Source of the DNA: Sistotremastrum niveocremeum HHB9708
Lineage: Eukaryota; Basidiomycota; Agaricomycetes; Sistotremastrales; Sistotremastraceae
Direction: 5' to 3'
Assembly (NCBI GenBank): GCA_001630475.1
Contig: KV419397.1
Coordinates: 751,758 to 815,757, forward strand
Length of the DNA stretch: 64,000 nucleotides
Translations under genes and position numbers: made by a program
The notes under the pieces: generated by a model
Told to the model about the DNA's origin: nothing
Database searches by the model: none
What the model saw: only the letters and a program-made list of their open reading frames with translations
Part shown: piece by piece, positions 48,014-59,800 of the stretch
Position numbering within the stretch: the first letter of the stretch is position 1
How the letters are laid out: each line of letters opens with the position of its first letter

Positions 48014-48629
48014 GAGATCTAGTGATGGATAGGGATGCAAGCTCCAACAGAGTATTTATGGAGAAGTAGGTGCGGATGATCGGATATGAAGCGCGGATGT
48101 CTCACAATCACAAACAGTGCCGACACTTGGGCCAATCTACAGTTGGATATATTCATTTATACAATTGGGCAATAACCAATGTCTCGGACAACCAAGACAT
48201 AGCTAAATTAGCAAAGGAGACAGGTATGACGCTACATTGAGAAACAGGAGACGCTGATCGGCGATCTCTGTTGAGATCGTAGTGATAGGAACATAAACAG
48301 TGGCCTCGGCTCGAACATGAATAGACATAGATTTACGAATAATACAATCTGAGTACATCGGACCTTTCTTGAAGGGATGTCTTGCAGACTATGGGTAGAT
48401 GCTATGGGTAGATGCACTTGGCGGCCTTGGCCGGAGGTGACGTAGCGTCCAAACAAGGCCAAATCTTGACCTCCCTTGTTTGGTAAAGTCATCTTTGTCT
48501 ATGTTTGTCTGGATAATCGGCCTCACACACTGCCTCAGGACGTTCAGGACGAGCGCATGCATGCATTACTAGGAGCAGTATGTACGGTTGGCAGGTGGCA
48601 GTAGTCTGTAGTGACCTAGGACACATCAG

Positions 48630-48860
48630 AAAAATGTTTGGTGAAAAACATTGTGCAGGAAAAGATTCACGAAAAAGATCATGGGGAAAGTTAAAGAAGG
48701 GAATGTTGAAGGGAAAAAGATTGAAGGGAAAAGATCAATGGGGGAATGTTTGAGGGAAAAAGTTTGAGGGAAAAGTTTGAAACCCTGAAAATCTGAAAGG
48801 GAAAACATGTTCTGGGAAAAGTTCAAATGTTGGGGAAAGTTGTGTTCAAAAAATCAGTGT
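48630..48860 (-). repeat. Right subterminal purine-rich repeats
   Basis: Units of the type GGGAAAAG(A/T)TTGAAGGGAA. They are the inverted counterpart of the pyrimidine-rich repeats at 37590-38040. Confidence 0.75.
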
Positions 48861-48864
48861 TTTT

Positions 48865-48902
48865 GGGGAACCTGGCAATTATGCAACGCTGGGCTTGCCA
48901 TA
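48865..48902 (-). repeat. Right terminal inverted repeat
   Basis: Ends GGCTTGCCATA at 48902; the reverse complement matches the left end. Confidence 0.88.
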
Positions 48903-48908
48903 CTCGAA
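48903..48908. repeat. Target-site duplication, right (CTCGAA)
   Basis: Exact copy of 37543-37548. Confidence 0.88.
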
Positions 48909-49112
48909 GCCATTGAATCGGCTGAACTGAACTGTAACAGTGCCTCAAAACCACCGGGACTCATGCGGTTTCGAAGAAGAGCTATATGACCTGGCCGATG
49001 ACTCTGATCGGTGACAACCCTTGCTACGTCAACCCGTGTCCCTCCCAGGTCAAGCCAACCTCCTGCCTGCTGCAAGATTTGCTGTGTCGTTGGCCATAGC
49101 GCGAGTTTGCTG

Positions 49113-50508
49113 ATGAAAGGAATTTCCGCTCTGATTGCTTTCATTCTCGTTGCTATATTTGAGCAACGAACATCGGTTTTTGCCGCGATAACCCAAATAG
49201 GCTGCCAGAATTCTTTCGACTTCTGCATTTCCGAGCTCAAGGACGACAAAACTCTCTGTTTCGAGCCACAAAATGACATTCTCCCCAGCACAAGCCAAGC
49301 GATGTGTCTGCAGACGAACCCATTCTGGGATGTGTTGCAAACATTCTTGAAAGGGAGTCACAGCATCGCCTACTATACTATTCTCGACGAGTATCTGGGC
49401 GATTTCACTTGGCCGTACAGCGATGTTAGTAATGCAGATGGTTTGCGTGTAGCACTGTGTATGGCGGGGCCTAATACCAATGGTACCCTCGTATCGTGGT
49501 GTTGCGATACTGCGGGAGATAATCAATACTGTACGGGAACAACAGGTTCTCAGCCGTGCATTCTTGCTGGAGGACCCACAACTATTACTGATGGGTGTTA
49601 TAGTACGTTCTCTGACCAGTCAATCTACGACCACTGCTTATTCATCTTATAGGCCAAGATGCCACACAGCCTAGCGGCGTCACAGTGTTTGACCCCGCGC
49701 CTACGCTTTCCGGATCACAGACTCCAGGGTCATCATTATTGTCAACGCCATCAATCAAAAGTCAAGGCACTTCTACTTCAGACTTGAATAACCTTTCCTC
49801 GACTTTGTCGTCGTCTTCATCAGGCGGCGGAGCGCCAGCGCAGACCGATTCTCCTGCTTCGCCTCCACAAACTTCGCCTCCTTCTCAATCTAGCGGAGTG
49901 AGACTGTCAGTCGGGGCCATCGTCGGCATAGCAGTAGGGCCAGTCGCAGGACTCGTCCTCCTATATCTACTCGTCCGATGTTGCGGAAGACGAAACAACC
50001 GTACAAATTTCAACCAACGGGCTCGAAGATTTTTCCTCGGCCCACAACCCGGTGACGGAGCCATTGGAAGACAACCAGTCTTCACCCCTCCCACTGACTG
50101 GGCTCCGACAATGGGCAGTCTCACTCCCCAACCTCCGTATATGGCCGCTAGTCCAGCGCCTCCTTCGATGAATTCTGCTTCAACGTGGAATTCGGGAAAC
50201 ACTATGGCTGGAATGGGGCAGGGTGCAGGGTCAGACTTGGACTCGAGATCGAGGCTTAGATCTCCCGTTCAGGTTCCTCCTTGGCAGCAACATCAGCCAC
50301 GACCACAACATCTCGATCCGTTCGCGAGCATGCAGACTGCGGTCACCTCGCCGGGGATGGAACAAAGACAGAGCGGGAGCACTTTACCGGTACGTTTTCG
50401 TTACCTTTGTTGTGATTTGTGCCTGAAGTACTCCTTTAGATGGCTTCTGATTCAAGAAACAGTGGATATTGGCCAGATCAAGCCAGATCGCCTGCTTCTT
50501 TTAGATGA
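49113..50508 (+). CDS. Cys-rich single-pass surface protein, paralogue 1
   Basis: Three exons: 49113-49602, 49653 to about 50391, and a last short one ending in the TGA 50506-50508. The signal peptide is MKGISALIAFILVAIFEQRT (cut probably after VFA). The outer domain of about 140 residues has paired cysteines: IGCQNSFDFCISELKDDKTL, GSHSIAYYTILDEYLGDF, LCMAGPNTNGTLVSWCCDTA, DNQYCTGTTGSQPC and TITDGCYS. A Ser/Pro stalk, a membrane helix with small residues (VGAIVGIAVGPVAGLVLLYL), CCGRRNNR and a Gly/Pro/Gln-rich tail follow. It is probably a plasma-membrane protein facing the wall. Its start lies 211 bp from the transposon end, so its promoter has been split or replaced. Confidence 0.82.
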
Positions 50509-51232
50509 TTCCTGATTACCAGTCATTTCAATCGTTCATTGGTATCTATTTGAGGGAAATCTGGATAGTGACGTGTGAGAATTTAAAAAAGCTACAGGTT
50601 ACGATTGCATCAGGCGGCTACTCGTCCAAATAATAAATTGAACAAAATCTCAAGAGAATGACGAGCCATTCTACATTCACTCGTGTCCTTACTGCTTAAG
50701 GGTTCAGAGCTACAGTAGATAATATTCCGTCCCCGGGGCGCCAAAGCATCATCGATGCATCATCGAGCATCGTTAGCAATGACATGAGTAGAAGCCGCGA
50801 CGCTCGCAAGCGCTCAGCTACTAGTGACTAGCGCTCTTGTCTTGACTAGTTGCATCCGCGATATGCTCACGTCAGGATGCACGCCTAGCTTTTATACTTG
50901 GACTGGTGAAAGTATGCCATAAACCTCGACGTGTCAGACGAACAACCAGTGCAGTAGCGGGCTACGTGTATTATTCGGCGTCAATCAACTGTCTCTCGTC
51001 AGCTTCAACAGTTGCACAACTTCAATGTCCTACACCGAAATCAAAGCGTTTGACTTGGCATAATATTCAGGGCCAACGCTGACATAAATGTCCGAGTGGC
51101 TGGTACTGCTACTGGCCATGGATGCCTACTACACCCCGGAGCCTGGACTTTCTAGGATGACTATTCTGCCTTCTAGTCCCGACAACCACCTGCGGGAGGA
51201 CTTCCAAATTGCGCATCCACACCACGACTATC
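50509..51232. other. Spacer between the two surface-protein paralogues
   Basis: About 720 bp. No gene seen. It includes the promoter of the second paralogue. Confidence 0.5.
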
Positions 51233-52631
51233 ATGCTGAGCACAAAGAATTTTCTACTGCCTTTCTGTATTGTTCTTGCGGTTTTTGGCCCGCGCCGCAA
51301 ATTGCACGCGTTTGCTGCGATAACGGAGGCGGGGTGCCACAACTCATTGGATGTTTGTATCACGCAGCTGACAGACCACAAGACAGTTTGCTTTCAACCG
51401 CAGGATGATCTTGTTCCTCCTCCTGTCGGATCAAGCGCGGATAATTGTTTACAGATCGACCTGGTGAAGGAGAATTTTATGTCTGGCAGTCACAGTATTG
51501 CCTACTATGATATATTGGGCGACTATATGGGCGATTACACCTTGAGAGTTGGAAGTGGACCCGAAGCTACGACAGAGGTGTTCCTTTGCATGGCGGGTCC
51601 GAATTCGGAGGGAGAACTAATAACATGGTGTTGCGATACCTCAGGAGATGATCAGTTTTGTACTGGACTTCTAGGTTCAGGTCCCTGTATTGCTGCAGGT
51701 GGGCCTGCTACAATCAGCGATGGGTGCTATAGTAAGTCCCTTGCACTACCGATTAATCAAATGCTAAATATACCCTGAAGGCGAGGACGCGACGTCCACC
51801 GTCGACCCTGTTTTCATACCTGCACCGACTCTCGGAGGTTCTCAGCCTTCGCCTCCGACTACTTCTTCGATCCAGAGTGGGTCTCAGTCGTCGTCTGGGC
51901 CTCCTTTCACCGGCTCATCGTCCTCGTCATCTTCGTCGTCGATTTCGACAACGTCGCTTAGCCCCAATCCTTCTCCTAGCGGATCGAGTTCGAATGCCGC
52001 TTCGTCCCCTTCCCTTCTATCATCATCATCAACGAGTACAGGGACATCTTCTTCCTCCTCTCAAGCCCCTTCGACGCTTCCGTTGTCAGACACCGACACC
52101 TCTTCAAACGGATCCAGCAGAGCACTGCCCACAGGTGCAATCGTCGGTATAGCTGTCGGCTCGGCTGTTGCTCTCCTCCTCCTCTACTTTATATTCCGCC
52201 GCTGCAGGTCCCAGAACCGCCACATCCACTTGGCTCATCGACTTCGCACATTATTCACAGGCCAGCAAGCTGGGAGGGAAAATGGAATGCAGCCCGTGTT
52301 CAATCCTCCAAGTAACTGGGCTCCTACAATGGCCAGCGTTACTGCATTGGATGCGGCGAATGTGCCTTTCCAGCCAGCTTTCCACCATCAGTCGTTGAAT
52401 CACGGCTCGTGGCGCTCCAGCGGCGGCACGATGAGCCCTGATTTGTCGTCAAATTTTGACTCAGGGCCTCGAGTCGACTCTCGATTAGGGACTCCCGTTC
52501 AGGTGCCGCCGTGGCAGGAATATCATCCGCAACCACACTGTCTGAACTCCGACCCCTTGATCACTATGCGGACTGCCCGGTCTTCACCCGGTCGGTCCAT
52601 CCGGAATAACGGTAGCATCCCAACAGCATGA
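51233..52631 (+). CDS. Cys-rich single-pass surface protein, paralogue 2
   Basis: Tandem copy of the gene at 49113. The start at 51233 gives MLSTKNFLLPFCIVLAVFGP as signal peptide; longer frames open only with TTG. The outer domain is alignable throughout: AITEAGCHNSLDVCITQLTD, GSHSIAYYDILGDYMGDY, LCMAGPNSEGELITWCCDTS, DDQFCTGLLGSGPC, TISDGCYS. One intron at the same place (GTAAGTCCC...CTGAAG) joins to EDATSTVDPVFIPAPTLGGS. The Ser-rich stalk is longer than in paralogue 1. The membrane helix is TGAIVGIAVGSAVALLLLYF. The tail shares NWAPTM and PVQVPPWQ with paralogue 1, so the cytosolic part is under constraint too. Confidence 0.83.
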
Positions 52632-53073
52632 GCACAAAATGAGACCTTGTACCGCATACTCATAAAGCTTCATAGACGTATTAGGGTCCTCGCAATTATA
52701 ATGTTTAGGATTGGGCGAATCCAATCTCTTTCTCCTACACTATCTTGGGCAGCTTTGCACGGCACCTCAATTGCCTGCATTACCTGGGATAAAACCTCGA
52801 TTCCTATCCAGATCATCATATCAACTCTGCGTGGCCGAGTCATATGCTTCAATACTGCGATCCGACGCCCCGAAGGAAACACTGATGCCACCCAGTGACG
52901 CGTGTGGACATAGTAATTGAAATGAAGCTACAAAAACCCCGGATACAGTAATACAATACAGACATGCACATCATTTACTTTACTAGTAATAAAAATATAG
53001 CAGAACGGCCTCTGGCGTTCTGGGTAAACAACGAAGTACACCAATGGGTACAATAACGTCTCGAAACTTCATG
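52632..53073. other. Convergent intergenic region, about 440 bp
   Basis: Between two genes that end towards each other. Nothing recognised. Confidence 0.5.
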
Positions 53074-54353
53074 CTATGCCATACTATCAACAGAATCAAG
53101 TGGGCCGATCGCTGGCGATGGCTTGAGCGACGGCGCAGACCCTTGATTTTGGAGTGAATGCAAGAAATGAACAGGGGGCATACTGGATGGTGCCTGGTGT
53201 GCAAGTGACATGTCATCCCTAGGATGCTGATGCTGATGCTCCGTCTTGTGATGTGAGCGTATTGAATCTGGGGTCGGCGACTCGTTCTTGATTGCCTCAA
53301 CACGTAGAGTAATCAAACTGAACGTGATACTCGCGAGGGGTACTTCCTGTGAAAGGGGGATGAGCTGCTGAGCGTAGCAAGGGTAATAGATGGAGCTTAC
53401 AAATCCGGAAACGACCCCCTCTGCATTTTGTTGCATAGCGTACAGAATAAGATAGACGAGATTCGTGAACGAATATAGCGCTGCAGATTCGACTAATATT
53501 ATGGCAAAGCGTGTCGTGAAAGTTGAGCCTGTCGAATATGAGACGGCTTGTCGCACGGCTCGCCGAGCAGACCAGAGGCGCCAGACGATCATGCCTGTGG
53601 CAAATCCGGTGGTAGCCACACTAGTTGAAAGCAGGGCCATAGTCCATTTAGTGACCGTGCTTGAGAAGATGCTGGTGTTGACCGAGACAAGATGTTGAGC
53701 TGTAATCAGCCCCGCGGCAGCCACTGATGATGGGCCTTAGATCGTTGAAGTGATGAGAGTCTGATGCGATGCTTACCGAAAGTCGCGATCCATGATAAGA
53801 GAGGTACGATCACCGCAATCTTGCTCTTGGAGTAGACGATGAATGTTCGATATACCTGTGAGAGATAAACGAGATGAAGCTGCAACGGATCTCATGCACT
53901 TACGGACAATGCATCTGCGGTCAGGATGGCTCCCATTTGACCCACTTGGATGATGGTCTTGACCGGTGTCGTTAACTGCATGAAGTATGGACCAGGGCCA
54001 CCCGGATAAGACACGAATGCATCCAGATTTCGAGCGAAGACTCCGAACGTATGCTAGAATGAGGTCAGTCCGTAGATCGAGATAGGCAGGGGGGACCTAC
54101 AATGGTAGTGAAGAAGAAAAGCAGGGTCGATGGGGTCATGAATGTCCGAGCAACCGATCCTCTTGCAGTCTTTCTTGAGATCGCGAAAAGGCAAAGGATA
54201 TAGAGGACCGAAGCAACACCTGAATTATAGTTTAAAAGTTAGCGTCTTGTCGATACCATGCGAGTTAATTAAGGTGCACACACCATACAGAAGAGTCTCG
54301 CAGAAGAAGGACACCAGTATAGCTTGAGGCAGAGAGATGCTGCTTGAGGTCAT
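53074..54353 (-). CDS. Seven-helix integral membrane protein, Agaricomycete family
   Basis: Start at 54353: MTSSSISLPQAILVSFFCET, then across an intron GVASVLYILCLFAISRKTAR and TPSTLLFFFTTI (54.1-54.2 kb), HTFGVFARNLDAFVSYPGGP, VGQMGAILTADALSVYRTFI, KSKIAVIVPLLSWIATF and AAAGLITAQHLVSVNTSIFS. Then TTGFATGMIVWRLWSARRAV, SAALYSFTNLVYLILYAMQQ and VSGFVSSIYYPCYAQQLIPL. A possible short intron comes before LASITFSLITLRVEAIK. The tail is His/Ser/Pro-rich and ends VDSMA. Seven predicted helices with the LxxDAxxVYR motif are typical of a large uncharacterised mushroom family, sometimes likened to receptors. No ligand or partner is known. Confidence 0.8.
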
Positions 54354-55800
54354 TGATGAGACGTGGTCTGGGGCGACACCAAGGATTCGAGGTTCCGGAA
54401 GCGTCTGCACTTATACCGAGCCCCTTAAGCATCTTAATCAGTAGATGTTCTAGATCTGTAACACAGTTGCCTACCTAGTCGTAGTACCAAAGAAAACGTT
54501 TGATCGACACAACGGAATGCAGCACGCGGCTACGGGGTGCGAGTGCTAAAGCGATGTATCCATGTCTGATATGGGCTCAGGGTGATTAGCCTTCGGTTGG
54601 AAAAACGACGACCCAATTGTTGTAGGAGAGTAACAGATTGGACGCCTGAGGGCAGTGCGGGGACGAACGGCCGGATTCTGCCGTCGGCCTCGTTGCATGA
54701 AAGAACGTTCCTGCCGAGGACCAAGCACAGAGACCCAGAGGGCGTTTTTGAAGAGAATACGACCCCGAGAGGCCTTCAGAGGGAGTATTCCAGGACTGCG
54801 TTGTGCGCAACGACCCTCGCACACCCAGGCGAATTTTACTGCACCAACGAGTAACGATATAATTCAGAGTGTGTGCTACTTGCAAGCCCCGTCCAGTATC
54901 GGAAGCCTCGTGTACTCGTTTCCTAGAGGGGTATGGATGGTACCTGGATTCGTGGCATCATTCGGCGTTCGTAAATCTCCAGAGTGCTTGCACTGGAAAC
55001 GTGGGCAAGCCACGGAGGCGAGCGAGGCACTGCTAGAAGGTCCTGCGCAGGGTGCCTGAGAGATATCCGAAATGGCCAAATGCTCACAAGCACCCTCAGA
55101 GATTGCGGTCCGTAGCTAGGAGGCCCTATAGAGAGTGATAGGACAGGTAAACAGATGTGGATAGGTGTTGGAATTGTGGTGGGACGATGAGATCATCATC
55201 TTGGTTCATATGACAATCTTGCAGAGATTATCTGAAGCAATGATCACGAAGAGTGATCAACTGTAAAGCTACATTGCCAGTGGTGGCAAAGTCGCACATG
55301 GCCGTACGACTAAAGGGGTTCCCGGTGATCAGTTTGAAGCCCATGCAGATAATTTTTCCCAGATGGTGCGTACATCTTCATTTCCGTCGCCAGTCGATTA
55401 ATCGCGATCCTGGATTCACTGATAGGAGCACAGGAGATGTTCTCCAAATCCAAATGTTGTGGACGTCTCAAAGGAAATGGTGAGCTGTGAGCGAATGAGC
55501 ACTGCGGCGAGGACAAAGAGTCCAGACGCGTGACGTCACAACGCGCCCCCACCCATGGGATATATCGTACATTCAAGCTCAAGTTCAAGCTGCTTGTTCG
55601 TTGCCTTCTGATACATTCAACGGTCCCTTAAAGCCTTCACAATGTCGCTAGCAACGAAACGGACTCCAGACGAGGCTTTAAGGAGCACGAGAAAGGCTTA
55701 GGGTGGCTATGTGGTACGTTCAGTCGACAAACCCTGCATTTGAGGGCCAAGAGACAGCCTATCAGCCTCTTTCTCGGACTTTCACTCTCGTCCCTCACAC
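54354..55800. other. Long intergenic region
   Basis: Open frames (54586-55059 on both strands, 55310-55588 minus) overlap each other and lack motifs or splice structure. No gene supported. Confidence 0.5.
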
Positions 55801-55807
55801 TCGACGC

Positions 55808-56060
55808 TATGAAGGAGATATCCAGCCCTCCTGTTGAGGTATCCAACCCTCCATAGTCGCTCTCTTTGCTATGAAGCGGGTATCCAACCCCGCTGCTGAG
55901 GTATCCAACCCTCCATAGCCATCTCCCCGCTCTATGAAGGAGGTATCCACTCCTCCTGCTGAGGTATCCAGCCCTCCATGGGCGATGTTTCTGCATTGCT
56001 CGAATCCCTACTATGAGGCAGGTATCCAGCCCTGCTGTTGAGGTATCCAGCCCTCCTTAG
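55808..56060. repeat. Minisatellite of paired hairpins with covarying stems
   Basis: Four units of about 62-80 bp. Each has a variable hairpin, CTATGA-(stem)-TATCCA-(stem)-GCTGTT, followed by an almost constant GAGGTATCCAACCCTCCATAG. Variable stems: AGGAG/CTCCT (about 55813), AGCGGG/CCCGCT (about 55875), AGGAGG/CCTCCT (about 55937) and GCAGG/CCTGC (about 56018). The loop keeps TATCCA while both stem arms change together. Confidence 0.8.
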
Positions 56061-56861
56061 TTTCACCTCGCTTGCTTGTCTCGAGAAACCTGATCTCCTT
56101 CTCGGCTCGCATACTAGTCTTTCGTACCTGACCAGTCCATTTCGTCTATTTGCCCGGTACTGCCTCTGGCGTGCGTGAACGCATACTCATTTCCCTTCGC
56201 CCCTCCTCTCTCGTACCCCTGTCTCCTTTTTCGCTGCGCACGGGCCATCCATGACGATTACGTAATGCTCCTTCCGACGAGTCGACGCTCGGCCGACAGG
56301 CACTAGCTTTGCAAATGCTACCCTACATTGCCTGCTTGCCTCCTATACAGTATACCATAGCAGACTTCCTTCGACTTACTCGTTTTTCCATTCCTCCTTT
56401 TATGTGATGTCATTGGTGTGCCGAAACTATGCTCTGTATCATATTACCATGCGCTCTTTCCGTACTCTTTCCTCCGCCCCTTTTCAGAACTTATCCTCCT
56501 ATATGTTGTGTCCTCTTCGGGATGCCTATATATATTGTCTTGGCCACTACCTCCTCCACCGGTTCCTGTGTAGACTCTGAGATTGGGTAACAATTCCCCC
56601 CCTTTGGCACGACTTTACCTGGTTCTGGTTAGTGTAACTGTGCGCTTAGCGAGGTTACACGCAGCCGTTGCTCTCATGAAGGGCGCTACACGGCTTTAAA
56701 CACAAACACAAACACAAACACAAACACAAACACGGTAAAAATTTATTCGTAGCATTCATTTGGTTCATTACAGTTGAGTACATCAAGTTTCAAGAGGTGG
56801 AGTGAAGAAACAAGGATAAGTAGATGTAGAGGGTGCAACGATCGGAGTACCATGAAGATTA
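56061..56861. other. Intergenic region, pyrimidine-rich, with a short microsatellite
   Basis: No gene. Contains a TATATATATTG stretch near 56526-56540 and, at about 56699-56734, an ACAAAC hexamer-type microsatellite (about six units) just downstream of the chitin synthase end. Confidence 0.5.
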
Positions 56862-59800
56862 TCAACGAGCCTGAGCCATTCCTCTTCTGGATCGGACACG
56901 CGTCGATCCCCGAGAGAAGACGAATTCAAACGCATTGATCAAAAGGTACGTAGTACATCCCAGGAACCGAATCAGACTCAGTGCTGCACTGGGGTGATAC
57001 ATCAGTATCTTGGCGGGAATGAAATGGTAACATGACTCACAATGACCATAGGAGGAAGACGAGGTACGGGTTGACATTCGCAAAGTTATCTTCTGGGACG
57101 CGCTTCCGAGCCCAGTTGGTAAAAGCAGCAGATGTGAATCTATAGCATGGACGTCAATCATCAGATCGTCCACATACAATATCCAATACACTTACACTAG
57201 GATCATCAACCTACAGAAGGCGTTTATGAATCAGGGACAATAGATATAGAAGGAAAGACGCACATATTCGTAGCGACCCATGTAAGGACAAAGTTGGTAC
57301 GGCTATTCTTATCGTGATCTTGCTGTTTCGTTTCCGCATCACGGTGTTGTTTCTGTTCCGGGGCTGGCGTCCTTAGAGAGCGTTGACTCGCACGCCAAAC
57401 GCTGTTTACGTCTTCGAGCTCTGTCGGAACTTGCACTTCGACCCTGTTGGGATTGTTTCCAACGTGTTGCGCAGACCCTAGATCACGCGTAGCGACATTT
57501 TCTCTGGAACAGTCGCTCAACCTCATAGCAATATTATGCGCAGAAGAGTCTTACCCTTTGGTACCCCACGTCACATCATGACTGCACGAATAATGAGTCC
57601 AGTATTCTACGAAAATAGCATCATACGCACAGATTACCTATGAGGGGGATGAGTAAAATTGAATGCGCTAATAATCCTCAGGTCTGTGACTCACACATGG
57701 CATACATCACTGCAATAGTGGAAGAACCGCGTCAGTATTCTATTCTTACTGAAACTGACTATGAACGCACTGAGGATATTAACATCTAACGATCTGTTTT
57801 AGATTCAAACTCAGACAAAGCAAGAGGAAACACTCACAACTCGGTAACAAGAACATGTATTGGAGGAACGAGGTGATCATGTGCCATGGGTCGAGGTACA
57901 GGATGGAGCTGACGAGATAGAGGCCGTAAGTTGCGACCAGTGAAACGACCTATCCGACAGTGAGACATAGATCTGCCATGGACTCACTATGGGATACTTA
58001 CGATATCGCGGAAAGTGCTGTTCGTTCGAATTTCGCTTGAATGAAGATGAGTGCAAAGAGATCATAAAATGATTGAGGTGCTTACTGTCCCAGGTTCTTC
58101 CAACCTGCAGCGGTGTGCGGAGAAGCTAGCCACACAGTCCATGCGGCGCACCACAGAGCAATCATGTTGGTAATGCCGAAGAGGAACATAGTAAAGACGT
58201 AGGTCCATTTCGATCCCTGCGGTCGGTTTCCAAGAGAGCATACGACGACGACGAAAAGAAGGGCAATGTAGACCTTTTCCGGTTGTGAGCGAACAGTAAG
58301 ACCTCTGGGTATGAAAACGTACGTTCAAAATGATCTCAAAGACATCTTTGCCTCCGTTCTTTCCCAAGAAATTGAACGCCCCAGTTTGAGGATCGCTCGT
58401 AGCAGCTTGAACCAACTGGATAAGGCGTCAATTAGGCAAAGGATATACATGACGGGTCTGGCGCTTACGAAGAAGAATGCCAGATAGAAGTTGGCCAGTG
58501 ACGTATAGGTGAAACAGAGCTGGACAGCATTGTAAAGGAATTCGAGCTAAGATCACTCTCGGCGTAAGCAACGCGTTTATCACCGGACATAGAAGACCGT
58601 ACCTGCAGAATGAACTTTCTCAGAATATTATGCCCCGAGGTCCAAATTCGATACATATAGACGGTGGCATGGAGAGCGGCGAATAGAGATCCGTTAAGCC
58701 ATCGCCTGCGTTGAGAGATGAATTCCGGTACGGTCGTTGGCACGTCTGTGGAGGCTTTGGCGCTCTTGACGTATCGAAGGGTCCATGCTTCGTGTTTCTT
58801 GGTGACGATTTCGAAACATAGGATACGGTCTTCCGCGAGGTACATATTGCGCTCTGGATATTTGATTGTCAGCGGAAGTGCTGGTGCATGGCATTGAAGA
58901 CTAACCGAATAGACTTGGAACTTTCGCCGCCCATTTCTTCCATCCAGTAGGACGAGGCTTCGAATGGTCGACTTCCTGCTTCTCAATCGCTTGCTGAACA
59001 AGTTCATGCCGTTTCTCCCCCTTAAAATAACTAGCCAGCGGACCCTGCCCATCCGGTCCATTCTGCAACGCAGCATACCGATAAGCCGAAAAAGCACCCG
59101 GAAGAACAGAAATGTATCCAAAGACACTTTCGAGAGGTTTATCAAGGATGTTAGACATCTTGTATTCGAAGTTCTGGGACGCTGCTAAGGGACTGGTGAG
59201 AAGGAGACATTTTCGACCGCCTGTGTCGACGCGGATTTCGCCGCATGCACCGCCGATTCCGGGATGTCTGTCGAAGCATTTCCAGAGTTCGTTGAGGGAT
59301 TTTCCGGTTGGTTTTGTACCGACGTCGATTAGGACGCAGATGTTCGGTCTGATTATTGGGCCGAATGCATTGAAGAACCAACTAGCAGGCGGCGTTAGTC
59401 GCTGCTGGTGAGCGCGGAAGATTGAGCTGCATACCGGTGAGAGTTTAGTTTCTTGGCGTTTTGTTCTTTCAAGCAGAACAAGAATTGTATGGGACACGGT
59501 CCCCGGCCTACTTCTCCGTTCTTGCTCACAACAATCCGAGATGTATACCTACCAGGACTGTCAGTAAAGGGCTTTCATAAGGGCTGCATATCACTCACTC
59601 GAAGATATGGGCAGTGACAGGTTTATCGCCAACAGTGTCTTTTGCGGCACCCTTCTGATAGCATCCCATCTGCAAACACATCAATGTCGTAAGATTGGTG
59701 ACAATGTAAGCCAGCAGCTATGACTTACTAGAGTAAGAACTTGCAGCGTTCGTTCATTGATTTTCTTGCGTCCATCGGAAACTATGCAAACCACCACTTT

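Larger units (their letters stand above)
37549..48902. mobile_element. 11.35 kb DNA transposon, IS3EU-like, apparently complete
   Basis: Bounded by terminal inverted repeats beginning TATGGCAAGCC and by a perfect 6 bp target duplication (CTCGAA). It encodes a transposase with an integrase-type DDE core on the minus strand and two large plus-strand genes; the right-hand one converges on the transposase with only about 40 bp between stops. The subterminal regions are built of pyrimidine-rich (left) and purine-rich (right) repeats of TTTTCCC/CAATGTT type, inverted relative to each other. Six-base duplications and TAY...RTA ends are, as I recall, the marks of the IS3EU superfamily. There is no reverse transcriptase, capsid or polymerase gene. 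Intact reading frames and an exact target duplication suggest a fairly recent insertion. Confidence 0.88.

Noticed and set aside
37549-48902. The idea that the 11 kb element is a Polinton or other virus-like element.
   Set aside because: It has no DNA polymerase, capsid, packaging ATPase or protease gene, and its target duplication and ends fit a plain DNA transposon.
54582-55079. Several overlapping frames of 67-134 codons.
   Set aside because: All lie over each other in different frames, with no motif and no splice structure.
55637-55996. Minus-strand 119-codon frame with repeated GYL/GLD motifs.
   Set aside because: Its repeats are just the hairpin minisatellite read as protein.
56100-56640. 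A stretch with TATATATATTG and an end GATTGGGTAACA that recalls a solo long terminal repeat.
   Set aside because: No matching start, no flanking duplication and no second copy in the window; left unassigned.
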